A stretch of DNA of 64,000 bases, from assembly GCA_050184295.1 (NCBI GenBank), contig JBFXAM010000005.1, positions 19,458-83,457 of the forward strand. The letters are read 5' to 3'. How positions within the stretch are numbered: position 1 is the stretch's first letter; the number at the start of each line of letters is the position of its first letter. The notes beneath the pieces were generated by a model, which worked only from the letters and a program-made list of their open reading frames with translations, searched no databases and had not been told where the DNA came from. The position numbers and the translations under genes are program-made. Shown one piece after another: positions 18,501 through 27,107 of the stretch. The DNA comes from JBFXAM01 sp050184295. Its GTDB lineage: Bacteria > Planctomycetota > Phycisphaerae > UBA1845 > Fen-1342.

Positions 18501-19332
18501 TGTCGTAGGGAAACGCCCCCGTGAGCATCTGGTACAGAATGACGCCCAGCGCGTAGACATCGGTGCGGACGTCGATCTTGTCCGGGCGGCCCTCGGCCTG
18601 CTCCGGCGAGGCCCACGGCAGCGAGCCGACGAACTGCCCGGTCATGGTCATGGCCGGCGAGTGCGTGACCAGCGCCTCCTCGCCCGCCAGCTTGGCCAGT
18701 CCGAAATCGAGAATGTGCGGCTCCCCGGCGGCGTCGATCAGGATGTTGCCGGGCTTGAGATCGCGGTGGATCACGCCGCGCATGTGCGCCGCGTTGACGG
18801 CGTCGCAGATTTTCACAAACGTGCGCAGCGTCTTGTCGACGGACCACTGATGCTCGCGGGCGGCACGATCCGGCGGTTCGCCGACGATGAGGTCCATCAC
18901 GTAAAAGAAGCAGTTCGCGGCGACGCCGCTGTCGTGGATCGCGACGATGTTGGGGTGTCGCAACTGGGCAAGGATGCGGACTTCGCGTTCGAAGCGGGCG
19001 CGGTCGGGGGCGCTCGCGAACGGTCCTTCGCGCATCACCTTGATCGCGACGGTGCGGTGGGTCGCGATCTGCCTCGCCGAGTAGACGACGCCCTGCCCGC
19101 CGCGGTGGATTTCGCGCGTGATCTCGTACCCGGGAATCGCGTCGGCGGGCAGGTGGGCCGACGCCGGGCTCCCGCCGCTCGCCGCGGATGATCCCCCGCC
19201 GCTCGACTGCGCTGCGCGCATCGCCGCCGACACCTCCTGCGGCGTCGCGGTCGCGATGGTGGCAGCGTCAAGCGGGATGATCCGCGTGTCGGGGTGCGGC
19301 GGCGAAGCGTGCGATTCGGCGTTCTCGGGCAT
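15580..19332 (-). CDS. Membrane Ser/Thr protein kinase with 14 WD40 repeats and TPR tail
   Basis: 1,250 residues. The Hanks-type kinase domain is at about residues 69-340: glycine loop HRGGQGVVYSAR, ATP-binding Lys98 (VAIKVM), catalytic Asp191 (HRDLKPGN), DFG 209-211 and SPEQAEG. One transmembrane helix (about 363-385) is followed by a charged coiled coil (about 390-415). Then come 14 WD40 repeats (about 468-1060), each of the form GH...V..VAFSPDG..ASAG.D.T.RIWD, which would close two seven-bladed propellers. Repeats 6 and 14 have lost the GH dipeptide. The end carries TPR-like helices. By topology the kinase is cytoplasmic and the propellers lie on the other side of the membrane, where they could sense a ligand. 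This architecture is typical of planctomycetes; the substrate is unknown. All kinase residues needed for activity are present. Confidence 0.95.
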   Translation of the reverse strand: MPENAESHASPPHPDTRIIPLDAATIATATPQEVSAAMRAAQSSGGGSSAASGGSPASAHLPADAIPGYEITREIHRGGQGVVYSARQIATHRTVAIKVMREGPFASAPDRARFEREVRILAQLRHPNIVAIHDSGVAANCFFYVMDLIVGEPPDRAAREHQWSVDKTLRTFVKICDAVNAAHMRGVIHRDLKPGNILIDAAGEPHILDFGLAKLAGEEALVTHSPAMTMTGQFVGSLPWASPEQAEGRPDKIDVRTDVYALGVILYQMLTGAFPYDTAGNLTQVLDNIRQREPLRPSGLRAQVNDEVETIVLKCLAKERERRYQSAAELAADLRRYLAGDPVEAKRDSAWYVFRKTVRRYRLPLILAGVFLLAGFGFGVVMTALYSSARHQLELRQREEAQRAREEAEAREAGIARRLYGTRIALAQRKYDEADVAGVRELLDGCPPELRGWEWRRLSWLSDRSVQTLRGHEHFVTAVAISPDGRRIASASFDNTLKLWTSDDGLRFREQPALRGHERPVLAVAFSPDGAHVASAGQDRTIRIWDVAASATVARLEGHWSHVSALAFTPGGDRLVSASHDETVRIWDVAAARELHVFESHGAAVNAVALDAAGTRVASAGDDGDVVVWSLDRREPVARFRAHDGPARALVFHPARPLIATAGADGAVRLWNAESRREERALRAARGEVLSLAWSPDGALLAVGGEDQTVRFWDIATGDPVVAYRGHTGAVDALACSPASGLVVSGARDNTLKLWHANAGDDPLALGGHYGVVHAVAFGPDGRTLASAGQDFSVRLWDATVGEERRTLRGHEWAVRAVAFLADGRIASAGDDGTLHIWNAADDAPPRTLRGHTRGVLSVAASPVGALLASGGQDATVRLWRADDGAPIQTFRGHAGDVLAVAFDAKGRWVASGGADQTVRFWDVPNARELRIASGHQAPVTTVAWSPDSARVASGSADTTIRVWRVADGAELLTLRGHSARVRGVIWDRAGQRMISASDDQTIRIWDAISGDEIVALRAGRNAITSLALSPDGATLVSADDAGALRLWESAEAPSAVRAERVVASAARRLVDALFERETFVDAVQTAIADAPGVSDATRAAARRIAAARGDNPQRLNDQAWRIAKRRGLPLDQYALAVRMAETACRLAPEIGAYLNTLGVARYRAGEHAAALDALQASIQRNGEHPADVAFLAMARFRLGDAAQARRELNRLQELMRQPWCARDDLWQSFLREAETLIAPPTRADERRDE

Positions 19333-19595
19333 TCAATCGGTCCGCGCGGTCGGAATCCCCCGGGGAAGATTGTAGGGCAACGCGCGCGGGCGGGCACGCG
19401 CGCCAGCACGGTACGCGGGCCCGGAGGGACGGCCGGCGTCCGGCGGCTCGGATTTCGTGCGGGCTTTCGATATCATCCGGGGTTGGTGAAGTTCGCGGCC
19501 GAGTTCCGAGCGCCGCGGCGGATGACCGCGAATAACCTCCGAGGCTGGCGCCTCACGACCGTAACCTCCGGGTGACAGGAAGCAGGAATCTCTCC

Positions 19596-20726
19596 ATGAA
19601 TCGTCTCGTCGCGTTTTTCCGCGTTTGGATGCTCGTCGCCGCGACTTCAGCGACCGTCGTCGCGCAGAACATGGGGCCGGGGCAGGCGGCGCCCAGCAGC
19701 GATCCGCCGCGGATGAAGCTGTCGGACACGAAGTGGGATTTCGGAACGGTTTGGCACGGAGAGCAGTTGAAGCACAAGCTGGTCATTTCGAACGAAGGCA
19801 AAGGCGAGCTGCGCATCCTGCGCGTGTCAGCGAGCTGCGGCTGCACCGCGGCACAGCCGGCGCGGCAGATCCTGCCGGGGGGCGAGTCGACCGACGTCGA
19901 GATCACGTTTAACACCCACGGCAAGCAGGGAAACGTGACGTCGAGCGTGACGATTCTCACCAATGACCCGTCGACGCCGAGCGCGATGTTCAACATCCAA
20001 GGCGTGGTGAAGCGGGCCGTGGTGATGGAGCCGATGGGCGGCATCGTGATGCGCTCGGTGGACACGGCGGGGACGCTCACGGCGAAGGTGACGCTCACCA
20101 ATAACGAGCCCGACCCGATGAAGCCCAAGATCGAGACGTCGAGCGCGGATCTGTTTGACATCGCGCTGAAGGAGATCACCGAGGGGAAGGTGTATGAAGT
20201 GAGCGCGACCACGAAGCGCGCCCTCGGCCGCGGGACGACTTCGGGCTACGTGTCGATCTCGACCGGGATCGCGCGTGAGCCGGTTGTGAACGTCCCGATC
20301 CAGGTGCGCGTGATGGACACGCTCAATCTCGTGCCGCCGGTGCTGATGTTCATGAAGGAGGACGACAAGCCTGCCAACCGCGTGGTGAGCATCGAGTACT
20401 ACGGCGACATCAGCAAATTCAAGATCGAGAAGGTCGAATGCAAGGATCCCAAGGTGCAGGCGACGCTCGGACCCGTCGGCCCGCCGCCGGACTGGCAGCA
20501 GAAAATGCAGCCTGCGCCGACCGGCGTGGCGTCGCTGAGCCTGGTGATTCCGCCGGGCCGGGAGATCCCGAACGAGGGCGTCGCGGTCGAGATTTTCACC
20601 AACGATCCCGAGTACGCGCGCGTCGAGGTGGTGCTCACCACCGACCCCGCGGTCTTCCAACGCATCATGTACAAGCCGGCGCAGCTCCCGGCGGCGGCGA
20701 CCGCCGCCCCGGTCGCGAAACCCTAG
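19596..20726 (+). CDS. Secreted DUF1573 domain protein
   Basis: 376 residues from ATG 19596, with AGGA nine bases upstream; an ATG 24 bases earlier gives a less natural signal peptide. A signal peptide (LVAFFRVWMLVAATSATVVA) comes first. The DUF1573 domain is at about residues 35-140 and is recognised by WDFGTVWHGEQLKHK, the conserved VSASCGCTA cysteine pair, and FNTHGKQGNVTSSV followed by TNDP. DUF1573 is an Ig-like (ASPM/SPD-2-Hydin-related) fold of unknown function, common in Bacteroidetes and planctomycetes. A second Ig-like region lacks the cysteines, and the tail is Ala/Pro-rich. It lies 269 bp from the divergent kinase gene. Confidence 0.88.
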   Translation: MNRLVAFFRVWMLVAATSATVVAQNMGPGQAAPSSDPPRMKLSDTKWDFGTVWHGEQLKHKLVISNEGKGELRILRVSASCGCTAAQPARQILPGGESTDVEITFNTHGKQGNVTSSVTILTNDPSTPSAMFNIQGVVKRAVVMEPMGGIVMRSVDTAGTLTAKVTLTNNEPDPMKPKIETSSADLFDIALKEITEGKVYEVSATTKRALGRGTTSGYVSISTGIAREPVVNVPIQVRVMDTLNLVPPVLMFMKEDDKPANRVVSIEYYGDISKFKIEKVECKDPKVQATLGPVGPPPDWQQKMQPAPTGVASLSLVIPPGREIPNEGVAVEIFTNDPEYARVEVVLTTDPAVFQRIMYKPAQLPAAATAAPVAKP

Positions 20727-20749
20727 GCGCCAGCCGCGGCTCGCAAGCC

Positions 20750-20805
20750 CGGCGGGTGCGCTCGGCGGCGACGATTTCGTCGTCGCCGCGCGGACGCACC
20801 CGCCG
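20750..20805 (+). terminator. Strong two-tier hairpin after the DUF1573 gene
   Basis: The outer stem CGGCGGGTGCG (20750-20760) pairs with CGCACCCGCCG (20795-20805). The inner stem CGGCGACGA (20766-20774) pairs with TCGTCGCCG (20780-20788), with a TTTCG loop. It lies 24 bases after the stop and ends 22 bases before trpA, so it probably isolates trpA from upstream transcription. No U-tract. Confidence 0.6.
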
Positions 20806-20827
20806 ACGCTCGTTACCATTTGCCCGC

Positions 20828-21634
20828 ATGAATCGACTGCGCAAGCGCTTCGCGTCCGCCGGCGGCGGGTTCCGCAAGGGCCTGCTGCCCTACGTCACTG
20901 CGGGATATCCCGACCTGGAGACGACCGTCGCCATCCTGGAAGCGCTCGACGGGGCGCACTGTGCGTGCGCCGAGCTGGGCATTCCCTTCTCCGACTCGAT
21001 CGCCGACGGACCGGTGATCCAGACCTCGTTCTCGCGCGCCCTCGACGCGGGCTTCCGACTCGACGCGCTCCTCGACGCACTGCACGCCGGACGCGCCCGC
21101 ATCGCGGTGCCGCTCGTCGCGATGGTGAGCTACTCGGTCGTTTATCGCCGCGGGCCGGCGGAGTTTCTCCGCAGAGCGCAGCGCGCCGGCATCGATGGCG
21201 TCATTGTCCCCGACGTGTCGATCGAAGAGGCCAACGAGCTGGCGACGGCGGGCCGCGACGCCGACTGCCCCGTGGTGTTGATCGCGGCGCCGAACAGCAC
21301 GCCCGCCCGGCGCGCGCGCATCGCGGCTCTGTCCGAGCCGTTCATCTACTACCAGTCGGTCGCCGGCGTGACCGGCGAACGTCGCAGCCTGGCCGAGGAC
21401 CTCGCGCAGAACGTCGCCGCGCTGCGCGGCGCGGGCAAGCCGGTGTGCGTGGGCTTCGGCATCTCGAGCGCGGAGCAGGTGCAGGCAGTCTGCCGCGTAG
21501 CCGACGGCGCGATCGTCGGCAGCGCGATTGTGCGCCGGATGAACGACCTGGTCGACCGCGGCGCGGGGCGCGACGAAATCGTCGCCGTCGTGAACGGATT
21601 GGTCGCGGCGCTGGCGCGCGGCGTGGACGGCTAG
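20828..21634 (+). CDS. trpA: Tryptophan synthase alpha chain
   Basis: 268 residues, the normal length. It cleaves indole-3-glycerol phosphate to indole and glyceraldehyde-3-phosphate and passes indole to TrpB. Both catalytic acids are at the canonical numbers: Glu49 in CAELGIPFSD and Asp60 in SIADGPVIQ. The phosphate-binding loops VGFGIS and AIVGSAIV are present. The start ATG 20828 is the first Met and has no clear ribosome site. The active-site loop reads VPDVSIEE rather than the common VPDLPxEE, a mild divergence. TrpB is not adjacent, so the trp genes appear dispersed in this genome. Confidence 0.93.
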   Translation: MNRLRKRFASAGGGFRKGLLPYVTAGYPDLETTVAILEALDGAHCACAELGIPFSDSIADGPVIQTSFSRALDAGFRLDALLDALHAGRARIAVPLVAMVSYSVVYRRGPAEFLRRAQRAGIDGVIVPDVSIEEANELATAGRDADCPVVLIAAPNSTPARRARIAALSEPFIYYQSVAGVTGERRSLAEDLAQNVAALRGAGKPVCVGFGISSAEQVQAVCRVADGAIVGSAIVRRMNDLVDRGAGRDEIVAVVNGLVAALARGVDG

Positions 21635-21772
21635 GCGATCGGGGTTCCAGCGCCGACGCGCGACGGCGAGGCCAGGGGCCGCGTTCCGAACGCGGGCCCG
21701 GCACGTTGATCTCGATCTGCACGCGGGTCTCGGCCCGCGGTTGTGTGGCCCGGACAGGAGCTCTTCGTCATC

Positions 21773-23362
21773 ATGTGCTCGTCTCACTCGCTGACTCGCA
21801 GACGGTTTTTCGGATACTCCGCCGCCGGAATCGCGTCGGCATACCTGCTCGGATGTCAGCAGCGCAGCGGTGAGCCGTCGCCGGTCGCGCTGCCGCCGGC
21901 CCCCGCGCTCGGTCCCGCCGACTGGGACGCGCTCGCCGACGCCGCCCTGCGCCGCCTGCGCGGCGCTGGCGCGAGCTACGCCGACATCCGCGTGCTGGAC
22001 ACCACCGTGCAGCACATCCGCGGGCGCGACGGACGCGTCGCCGGCGTCGGCGACAGCCGCAGCGTCGGATTCGGCGTGCGTGCGCTGCACAACGGCGCGT
22101 GGGGATTTGCCGCGAGCGCGATGCTCTCGGAGGCGGAGGCGCGGCGGGTCGCGGACCTGGCGCTGGAGATCGCGCGGGGGTCGTCGTCGCTGATCCACAC
22201 CGCGGTGCGGCTCGCGCCCGAACCGCCCCACCGGGACACCGTCGTGACGCCGCGGAGCGTCGATCCGTTCACGGTCGGGCTTGAGCAGAAGACGGCGCTG
22301 CTGTTGGAGACGATGGAGCGGATGCAGCGGCAGGAAGGCGTCGCACGCACGTCGGCGAGCCTGTGGACGCAGCGTGACGTGAAGCTGTTCGCGTCGACCG
22401 ACGGCGCCCGCGTGCGATTCGACCTGCTCGCGCTGCACGGCGACTGCGGCGCCACCGCGATCCACGATGGCCGTTTCGCGTCGCGCGAGTTCAACACGCC
22501 GTACCGGCGCTGCGGCTACGAGCTGATTCAGCAGGCGGACCTGCCGGCGCAAGCGGCGCGCGTCGCGGCCGAAGCGGTCGAGAAGGTCCGCGCGCCGGCG
22601 GCCGACGCGGGCGAATACGACCTGGTGCTCGACGCGGAGCATCTGTCGCTGACCATTCACGAAAGCTGCGGCCACCCGACGGAGCTCGACCGCGCCCTGG
22701 GTTGGGAGGCGAATTACGCGGGCACGAGCTTTCTCACGCCGGACCAGCTCGGCAAGTTCCGCTACGGCTCGCCGCAGGTGACGCTCGTCGCCGACAACAC
22801 CGAGCCGGGCGCGCTGGCGTCGACGGGCTACGACGACGACGGCGTCGCGGGACAGCGCTGGCCGATCATCGAGCAAGGCGTGTTCGTCGGCTACTCGGAC
22901 AGCCGCGAGACCGCGCCGCTGATCGGCGCGGCGCGGGCGCGCGGCTCAAGCCGCGCGGACAGTTGGGCGAGCGTGCCGATCGTGCGGATCGCGAACATCG
23001 GGCTCCAGGCGGGCGACGGCAAGCTCGACGACTTGATCGCCGACGTGAAGAACGGCATCTACATCGAGGGCCACGGCTCGTTCAGCATCGACCAGCGGCG
23101 CTACAACTTCCAGTTCGGCGGCGACGCGTTCTGGCGCATCGAGAACGGCCGCCGCACGCACATGCTCCGCGACGTGATCTACACCGGAATCACGCCGGAA
23201 TTCTGGAGTCGTTGCGATGCGGTGGCGGACGCGAGTCACCGGCGCCCCTACGGGTTCATCACGTGCGGCAAGGGCCAGCCGGGCCAGAGCGGCTGGATGA
23301 CACACGCGGCGAGCCCGGCGCGGTTTCGGGGAATCAAGGTCATTCGCGGAGGGGTGGCGTAG
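21773..23362 (+). CDS. tldD: TldD-family metalloprotease with Tat/lipoprotein signal
   Basis: 529 residues from ATG 21773, with AGGAG 11 bases upstream. The TldD/PmbA catalytic subunit carries the zinc motif HESCGH (His296, Glu297, His301) and the conserved DxSLTIHESCGHPTE context, ending with GFITCGKGQPGQSG. The known TldD-TldE complex degrades unfolded peptides and processes microcin B17 and CcdA in E. coli. Unusually, the N-terminus is TRRRFFGYSAAG followed by a hydrophobic run and the lipobox LLGC (Cys28). This reads as a twin-arginine signal with lipoprotein attachment, whereas classical TldD is cytosolic. The partner gene starts 38 bp downstream, so the two form an operon. Confidence 0.93.
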   Translation: MCSSHSLTRRRFFGYSAAGIASAYLLGCQQRSGEPSPVALPPAPALGPADWDALADAALRRLRGAGASYADIRVLDTTVQHIRGRDGRVAGVGDSRSVGFGVRALHNGAWGFAASAMLSEAEARRVADLALEIARGSSSLIHTAVRLAPEPPHRDTVVTPRSVDPFTVGLEQKTALLLETMERMQRQEGVARTSASLWTQRDVKLFASTDGARVRFDLLALHGDCGATAIHDGRFASREFNTPYRRCGYELIQQADLPAQAARVAAEAVEKVRAPAADAGEYDLVLDAEHLSLTIHESCGHPTELDRALGWEANYAGTSFLTPDQLGKFRYGSPQVTLVADNTEPGALASTGYDDDGVAGQRWPIIEQGVFVGYSDSRETAPLIGAARARGSSRADSWASVPIVRIANIGLQAGDGKLDDLIADVKNGIYIEGHGSFSIDQRRYNFQFGGDAFWRIENGRRTHMLRDVIYTGITPEFWSRCDAVADASHRRPYGFITCGKGQPGQSGWMTHAASPARFRGIKVIRGGVA

Positions 23363-23400
23363 CCCCCGACTGCCGATTTCGAACGCAAGGAGCTCGCGAC

Positions 23401-24804
23401 GTGCCGTCCGATCTTCTGACGCAGGAGTCCTTCAACCGTCTCGCGGCGCTCGCGCTCGCGGCCGGGACCGGCGACGATGTCGTCGTGTCGGTCAGCGAGT
23501 CGGATGGCGGCACCACGCGCTTTGCGAACAACCAGGTCACCCAGAACGTCCACACCCGCCGCCGGTCGGTCGCTGTCACCGCCGCCTTCGGACAGCAACG
23601 CGGGTCTGCGAGCACCACCGATTTCAGCGACGACGCCGTCCGCGACTGTGTGCGGCGCGCCGAGGCGGTCGCGCGCGCCGCGCCGGCGGACCCGGAACAT
23701 CTGCCCGCGTTGTCGCCGCAGAAGTACCCGCTGCTCGCGTCGTATCGTCCGGAGACCGCGGCTGCGGGTCCGGAGCGGCGACTGGCCGCGGTGCGCGAGG
23801 CGATCGAGCGCTGCGCGGTGGCGAAACTCGAAGGCGCGGGCATCGTGTCGTCGTCGTCGTCCGCGGAGGGCGTCGCGGCGAAAACGGGGTTGGCCGCGTT
23901 TGAGCGACGCACCGAGGCGGCTTTCAGTCTCACCGCGACCGGCCCCGACTCCACGGGCTGGGTCAGCAACGCGAGCCGTTCGTTCGACGACCTCGGCGTC
24001 ACCGATCGGACACAAGCGGCAATCGAAAAGGCGCAGCGCTCGGCGAAGCCGCGCGAGATTCCCGCGGGCCGCTACACCGTGATCCTGGAGCCGGCCGCGG
24101 TCGCGGGGTTGCTGGGCCCGCTGATCGGCGCGCTGGACGCGAAGAGCTATTACAAGAGCACGAGCCCGGTCGCGGGCAAGCTTGGCCAGCCGCTCATCGA
24201 TCCGCGCCTGAGCCTGCGCAACCGCCCGGATCATCCGCAATTGCTCGGCGATGCATTCAACAGCTACGGATTGCCAAGCGACATGCACACGTGGATCGAC
24301 CGGGGCGTGCTCGCGCGGCTGTCCTATGACCGGTTCACCGCACAGGAGCACGGCGTGGAGCCGACATTCGGGCTCGACGCGCCGTATTTCTGGGGTGAGA
24401 ACACCGCGGCAAACCATGGGCTCGGGCACGGACCGGAGACGGGAACGAGCGGCGGCGCCACGTCGAGTCCGCCGAACGGCAGCGGCGCGGTCGATTCGAT
24501 CGACGAGTTGATCCGCGGCACGCGACGCGGCGTGCTGGTGACGAACTTCTGGTACATCCGGGGTGTGAATCCGACCGACCTGACGCTGACAGGAATGACG
24601 CGCGACGGCACGTTTCTGATCGAGGACGGACACATCGCGAGCGGGCTGATCCACTTCCGCTGGCACGACAGCCCGCTGCGGGTCTTCAACGCCGTCGAGG
24701 CGTACACCCGGCCGATGGATGCGATCACGATGGAGCGCGGCAAGATGCTGCTGCCGGCGATGCGCATCCGCGACTTCAACTTCTCGAGCGTGACGCGGTT
24801 TTGA
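23401..24804 (+). CDS. pmbA: TldE/PmbA-family partner protein
   Basis: 467 residues from GTG 23401, with AAGGAG upstream; the same region is open far upstream, but the ribosome site and the homology start both fix this GTG. It is the non-catalytic TldE/PmbA-type subunit: the TldD-like N-domain (VSESDGGTTRFANNQVTQ) and C-domain (RRGVLVTNFWYIRGVNP, FLIEDGHIASGLIHFRW) are present, but there is no HExxxH zinc motif. The final segment, MLLPAMRIRDFNFSS, is typical of the family. No signal peptide is visible, in contrast to its neighbour. Together they should form a heterodimeric peptidase; how they meet if TldD is exported is unclear. Confidence 0.9.
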   Translation: MPSDLLTQESFNRLAALALAAGTGDDVVVSVSESDGGTTRFANNQVTQNVHTRRRSVAVTAAFGQQRGSASTTDFSDDAVRDCVRRAEAVARAAPADPEHLPALSPQKYPLLASYRPETAAAGPERRLAAVREAIERCAVAKLEGAGIVSSSSSAEGVAAKTGLAAFERRTEAAFSLTATGPDSTGWVSNASRSFDDLGVTDRTQAAIEKAQRSAKPREIPAGRYTVILEPAAVAGLLGPLIGALDAKSYYKSTSPVAGKLGQPLIDPRLSLRNRPDHPQLLGDAFNSYGLPSDMHTWIDRGVLARLSYDRFTAQEHGVEPTFGLDAPYFWGENTAANHGLGHGPETGTSGGATSSPPNGSGAVDSIDELIRGTRRGVLVTNFWYIRGVNPTDLTLTGMTRDGTFLIEDGHIASGLIHFRWHDSPLRVFNAVEAYTRPMDAITMERGKMLLPAMRIRDFNFSSVTRF

Positions 24805-25207
24805 CACAAATTCTGAAGGCCGAGCGGCCGTGCTTTCGCGCCGAAGGCGATGCGCGCGCGATCCTGCCTTCAGGCGGGGCTCCCGGAAGTTCGTCGCCGG
24901 ACGTGAAGCGCAGCGTCACGCCCGGACGAGCGCAACGCTTTCTCAATACGCTTCCGCGCGCGGGTCCGGGTGTCCCTTCGGGTTGGCGGAGCCCGCGCGC
25001 GGCGAACCAGATCCGCTCAACGCCTCAACCGGGGGGTGTCGCTGCGCGCCGACCCCGGGTACGAACATGCAGCCCGTCGGGCTGCTGGCTCCGCCCGCGG
25101 CGCGTGCAGCTCGAGTTTGCAGCGGCGCGCGGTGCGCTCGCGACGTGTACAGGCTGTCCAAAGGTGTTTGACACCGGCGCAGGGAGTGGCGAAGATTCGC
25201 CGCTTCA
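24805..25207 (+). other. 403-base intergenic region with a REP-like palindrome
   Basis: No supported gene. CAGCCCG-T-CGGGCTG at 25070-25084 belongs to the same palindrome family as the cluster at 28.3 kb. A gcagggag about 25 bases before ATG 25208 is too far to be a good ribosome site. No clear promoter boxes are seen. Confidence 0.35.
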
Positions 25208-27031
25208 ATGTCCGCGACCGACGACATCGCGCATCACTCCCCCACCACCGAGAGCACTCCACTCACCCCCGGGTTCGCGGTTCGGACGGCGTTTCGTCGC
25301 GGCTACGGCTTGGCTGATCTGCGTGCGGATGTCATGGCCGGCGTGGTCGTGGGGATCATTGCGCTACCGCTGTCGATGGCGCTGGCCATCGCGTCGGGCG
25401 TGCCGCCCCAGCACGGGCTCTACACGGCCATCGTGGCGGGTGCGGTGATCGCGCTGCTGGGCGGGTCGAAGGTGCAGGTCTCGGGTCCGACCGCCGCGTT
25501 TGTCGTGGTCCTGGCACCGGTGGCGGCGAAGTTCGGCGTCGGGGGGCTGGCGGTCGCTTCGCTCCTGGCGGGTGTGCTGCTCGTGCTGATGGCGGTCGCG
25601 CGGGCCGGGAAGCTGATCGAGTTCATTCCCTATCCGGTGACGACCGGGTTCACATCGGGAATCGCGGTCGTGATCGCGAGCCTGCAGATTCGCGACTTCT
25701 TCGGGCTGACGCTGCCCGAGTCGCCACAGCACTTCGTCGAGCGCATCTCCGTCCTGGGCGCGGCGCTGGGCGCGAAGAACTGGCTGCACGAGTGGTCCGA
25801 CTTCGCGATCGGCGCGCTCACGCTGCTCATGCTGATCTTCTGGCCGAAAGTCACGCGCCGGATCCCGGCCCCGATCGTGGCGCTGCCGCTGGGCGCCATC
25901 GTCGCGTTCGCGCTGTCGCACGCGCTGCCCGGATTCTCGGTCGCGACGGTGAACAGCCGGTTCACGTTCGAAGCCGGCGGCGGCGTTCACCAGGGCATTC
26001 CGAACTTGCCGCCGCTCCCGCAGCTACCGTGGTTTCTCCCGGGTGCGGGCGGCGCGCCGCTCGTGTGGTCGATGCACATGGTGCGCGAGCTGCTGATGGC
26101 GGCGTTTGCGATCGCGATGCTCGGCGCGATCGAGTCGTTGCTCTCGGCCGTGATCGCCGACAGCATGACCGGCAAGAAGCATGATCCGGACGCCGAATTG
26201 CTCGGGCAAGGCGTCGGCAACATCGTCGCGCCCTTCTTCGGCGGGTTCGCGGCAACGGGCGCGCTGGCGCGGACGGCGACGAACATCCGCGCCGGGGCGC
26301 GCTCGCCGATCGCGGCGCTCACCCATTCGCTGTTCGTGCTCGCCGCGATGGTGGCGCTGGCGCCGCTGCTGGGCTACCTGCCGATGGCGGCCCTGGCGGC
26401 GATGCTGCTGATGACGGCGTGGAACATGAGCGAGCTGCGCCACTTTGTGCGCATGCTGCGGGTGGGTCCGCGCAGCGACGTCGTCGTCCTGCTCATGTGC
26501 TTCCTGCTGACCGTGCTGTTCGACATGGTGATCGCGGTCGGCGTCGGCGTCGTGCTGGCGGCGTTGATCTTCATGCGCCGAATGGCGGATGTCGCCAAGG
26601 TGTCGGTGGTCGCCAACACCCACGAGCGCTTCGACGAGCCGCTGCCCGCTGGCGTGCTGCTCTTCGAAGTCGCCGGACCGATGTTCTTCGGCGCCGCACA
26701 CAAGGCGATGAGCGCCCTGGGCGCCGTCCGCGGGCAGGCGCAGATCGTGCTGCTGGACCTGCGCAACGTGCCGGTGATGGACGCGACCGCGCTGGTGAAC
26801 CTGGAATCGACACTCGACCGCCTGCATGCGGGGCGCACCTTTGTCATCATCGCCGGGGTGCAGGACGAACCGCTGAAACTGATGGCGAAAGCCGGCTGGA
26901 AGCACCGTCCATGGCTGGCGGTCTATCGCTCGTTTGAGGAAGGCGTCGCGCTGGCGCGGCTCGCCGTGGACGCGCACGCACCGATCACCGACGTGCACAG
27001 CGCGTCAGGCGTGCGACGATTGCACCGTTGA
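25208..27031 (+). CDS. SulP/SLC26 family anion transporter with STAS domain
   Basis: 607 residues from ATG 25208. An inner-membrane anion transporter of the SulP family, whose members carry sulfate, bicarbonate or dicarboxylates. The region at about residues 30-460 has around 11-14 hydrophobic helices, beginning with the family motif DVMAGVVVGIIALPLSMALA and including GGSKVQVSGPTAAF and SALIADSMTG-like segments (here LSAVIADSMTGKKHDP, with NIVAPFFGGFAATGALART). A cytoplasmic STAS domain is at about residues 480-590 (LLFEVAGPMFFGAA, IVLLDLRNVPVMDATAL). The substrate cannot be told from sequence. No carbonic anhydrase gene adjoins it, which weakens a bicarbonate guess. It is probably monocistronic. 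Confidence 0.92.
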   Translation: MSATDDIAHHSPTTESTPLTPGFAVRTAFRRGYGLADLRADVMAGVVVGIIALPLSMALAIASGVPPQHGLYTAIVAGAVIALLGGSKVQVSGPTAAFVVVLAPVAAKFGVGGLAVASLLAGVLLVLMAVARAGKLIEFIPYPVTTGFTSGIAVVIASLQIRDFFGLTLPESPQHFVERISVLGAALGAKNWLHEWSDFAIGALTLLMLIFWPKVTRRIPAPIVALPLGAIVAFALSHALPGFSVATVNSRFTFEAGGGVHQGIPNLPPLPQLPWFLPGAGGAPLVWSMHMVRELLMAAFAIAMLGAIESLLSAVIADSMTGKKHDPDAELLGQGVGNIVAPFFGGFAATGALARTATNIRAGARSPIAALTHSLFVLAAMVALAPLLGYLPMAALAAMLLMTAWNMSELRHFVRMLRVGPRSDVVVLLMCFLLTVLFDMVIAVGVGVVLAALIFMRRMADVAKVSVVANTHERFDEPLPAGVLLFEVAGPMFFGAAHKAMSALGAVRGQAQIVLLDLRNVPVMDATALVNLESTLDRLHAGRTFVIIAGVQDEPLKLMAKAGWKHRPWLAVYRSFEEGVALARLAVDAHAPITDVHSASGVRRLHR

Positions 27032-27107
27032 ACCGCACTCCACGACGGCGTCGGATCGGAAGGCCGGGCGGGACGCGTCGGCCCGGCTCCCGCTCGCGCT
27101 TCGCACC

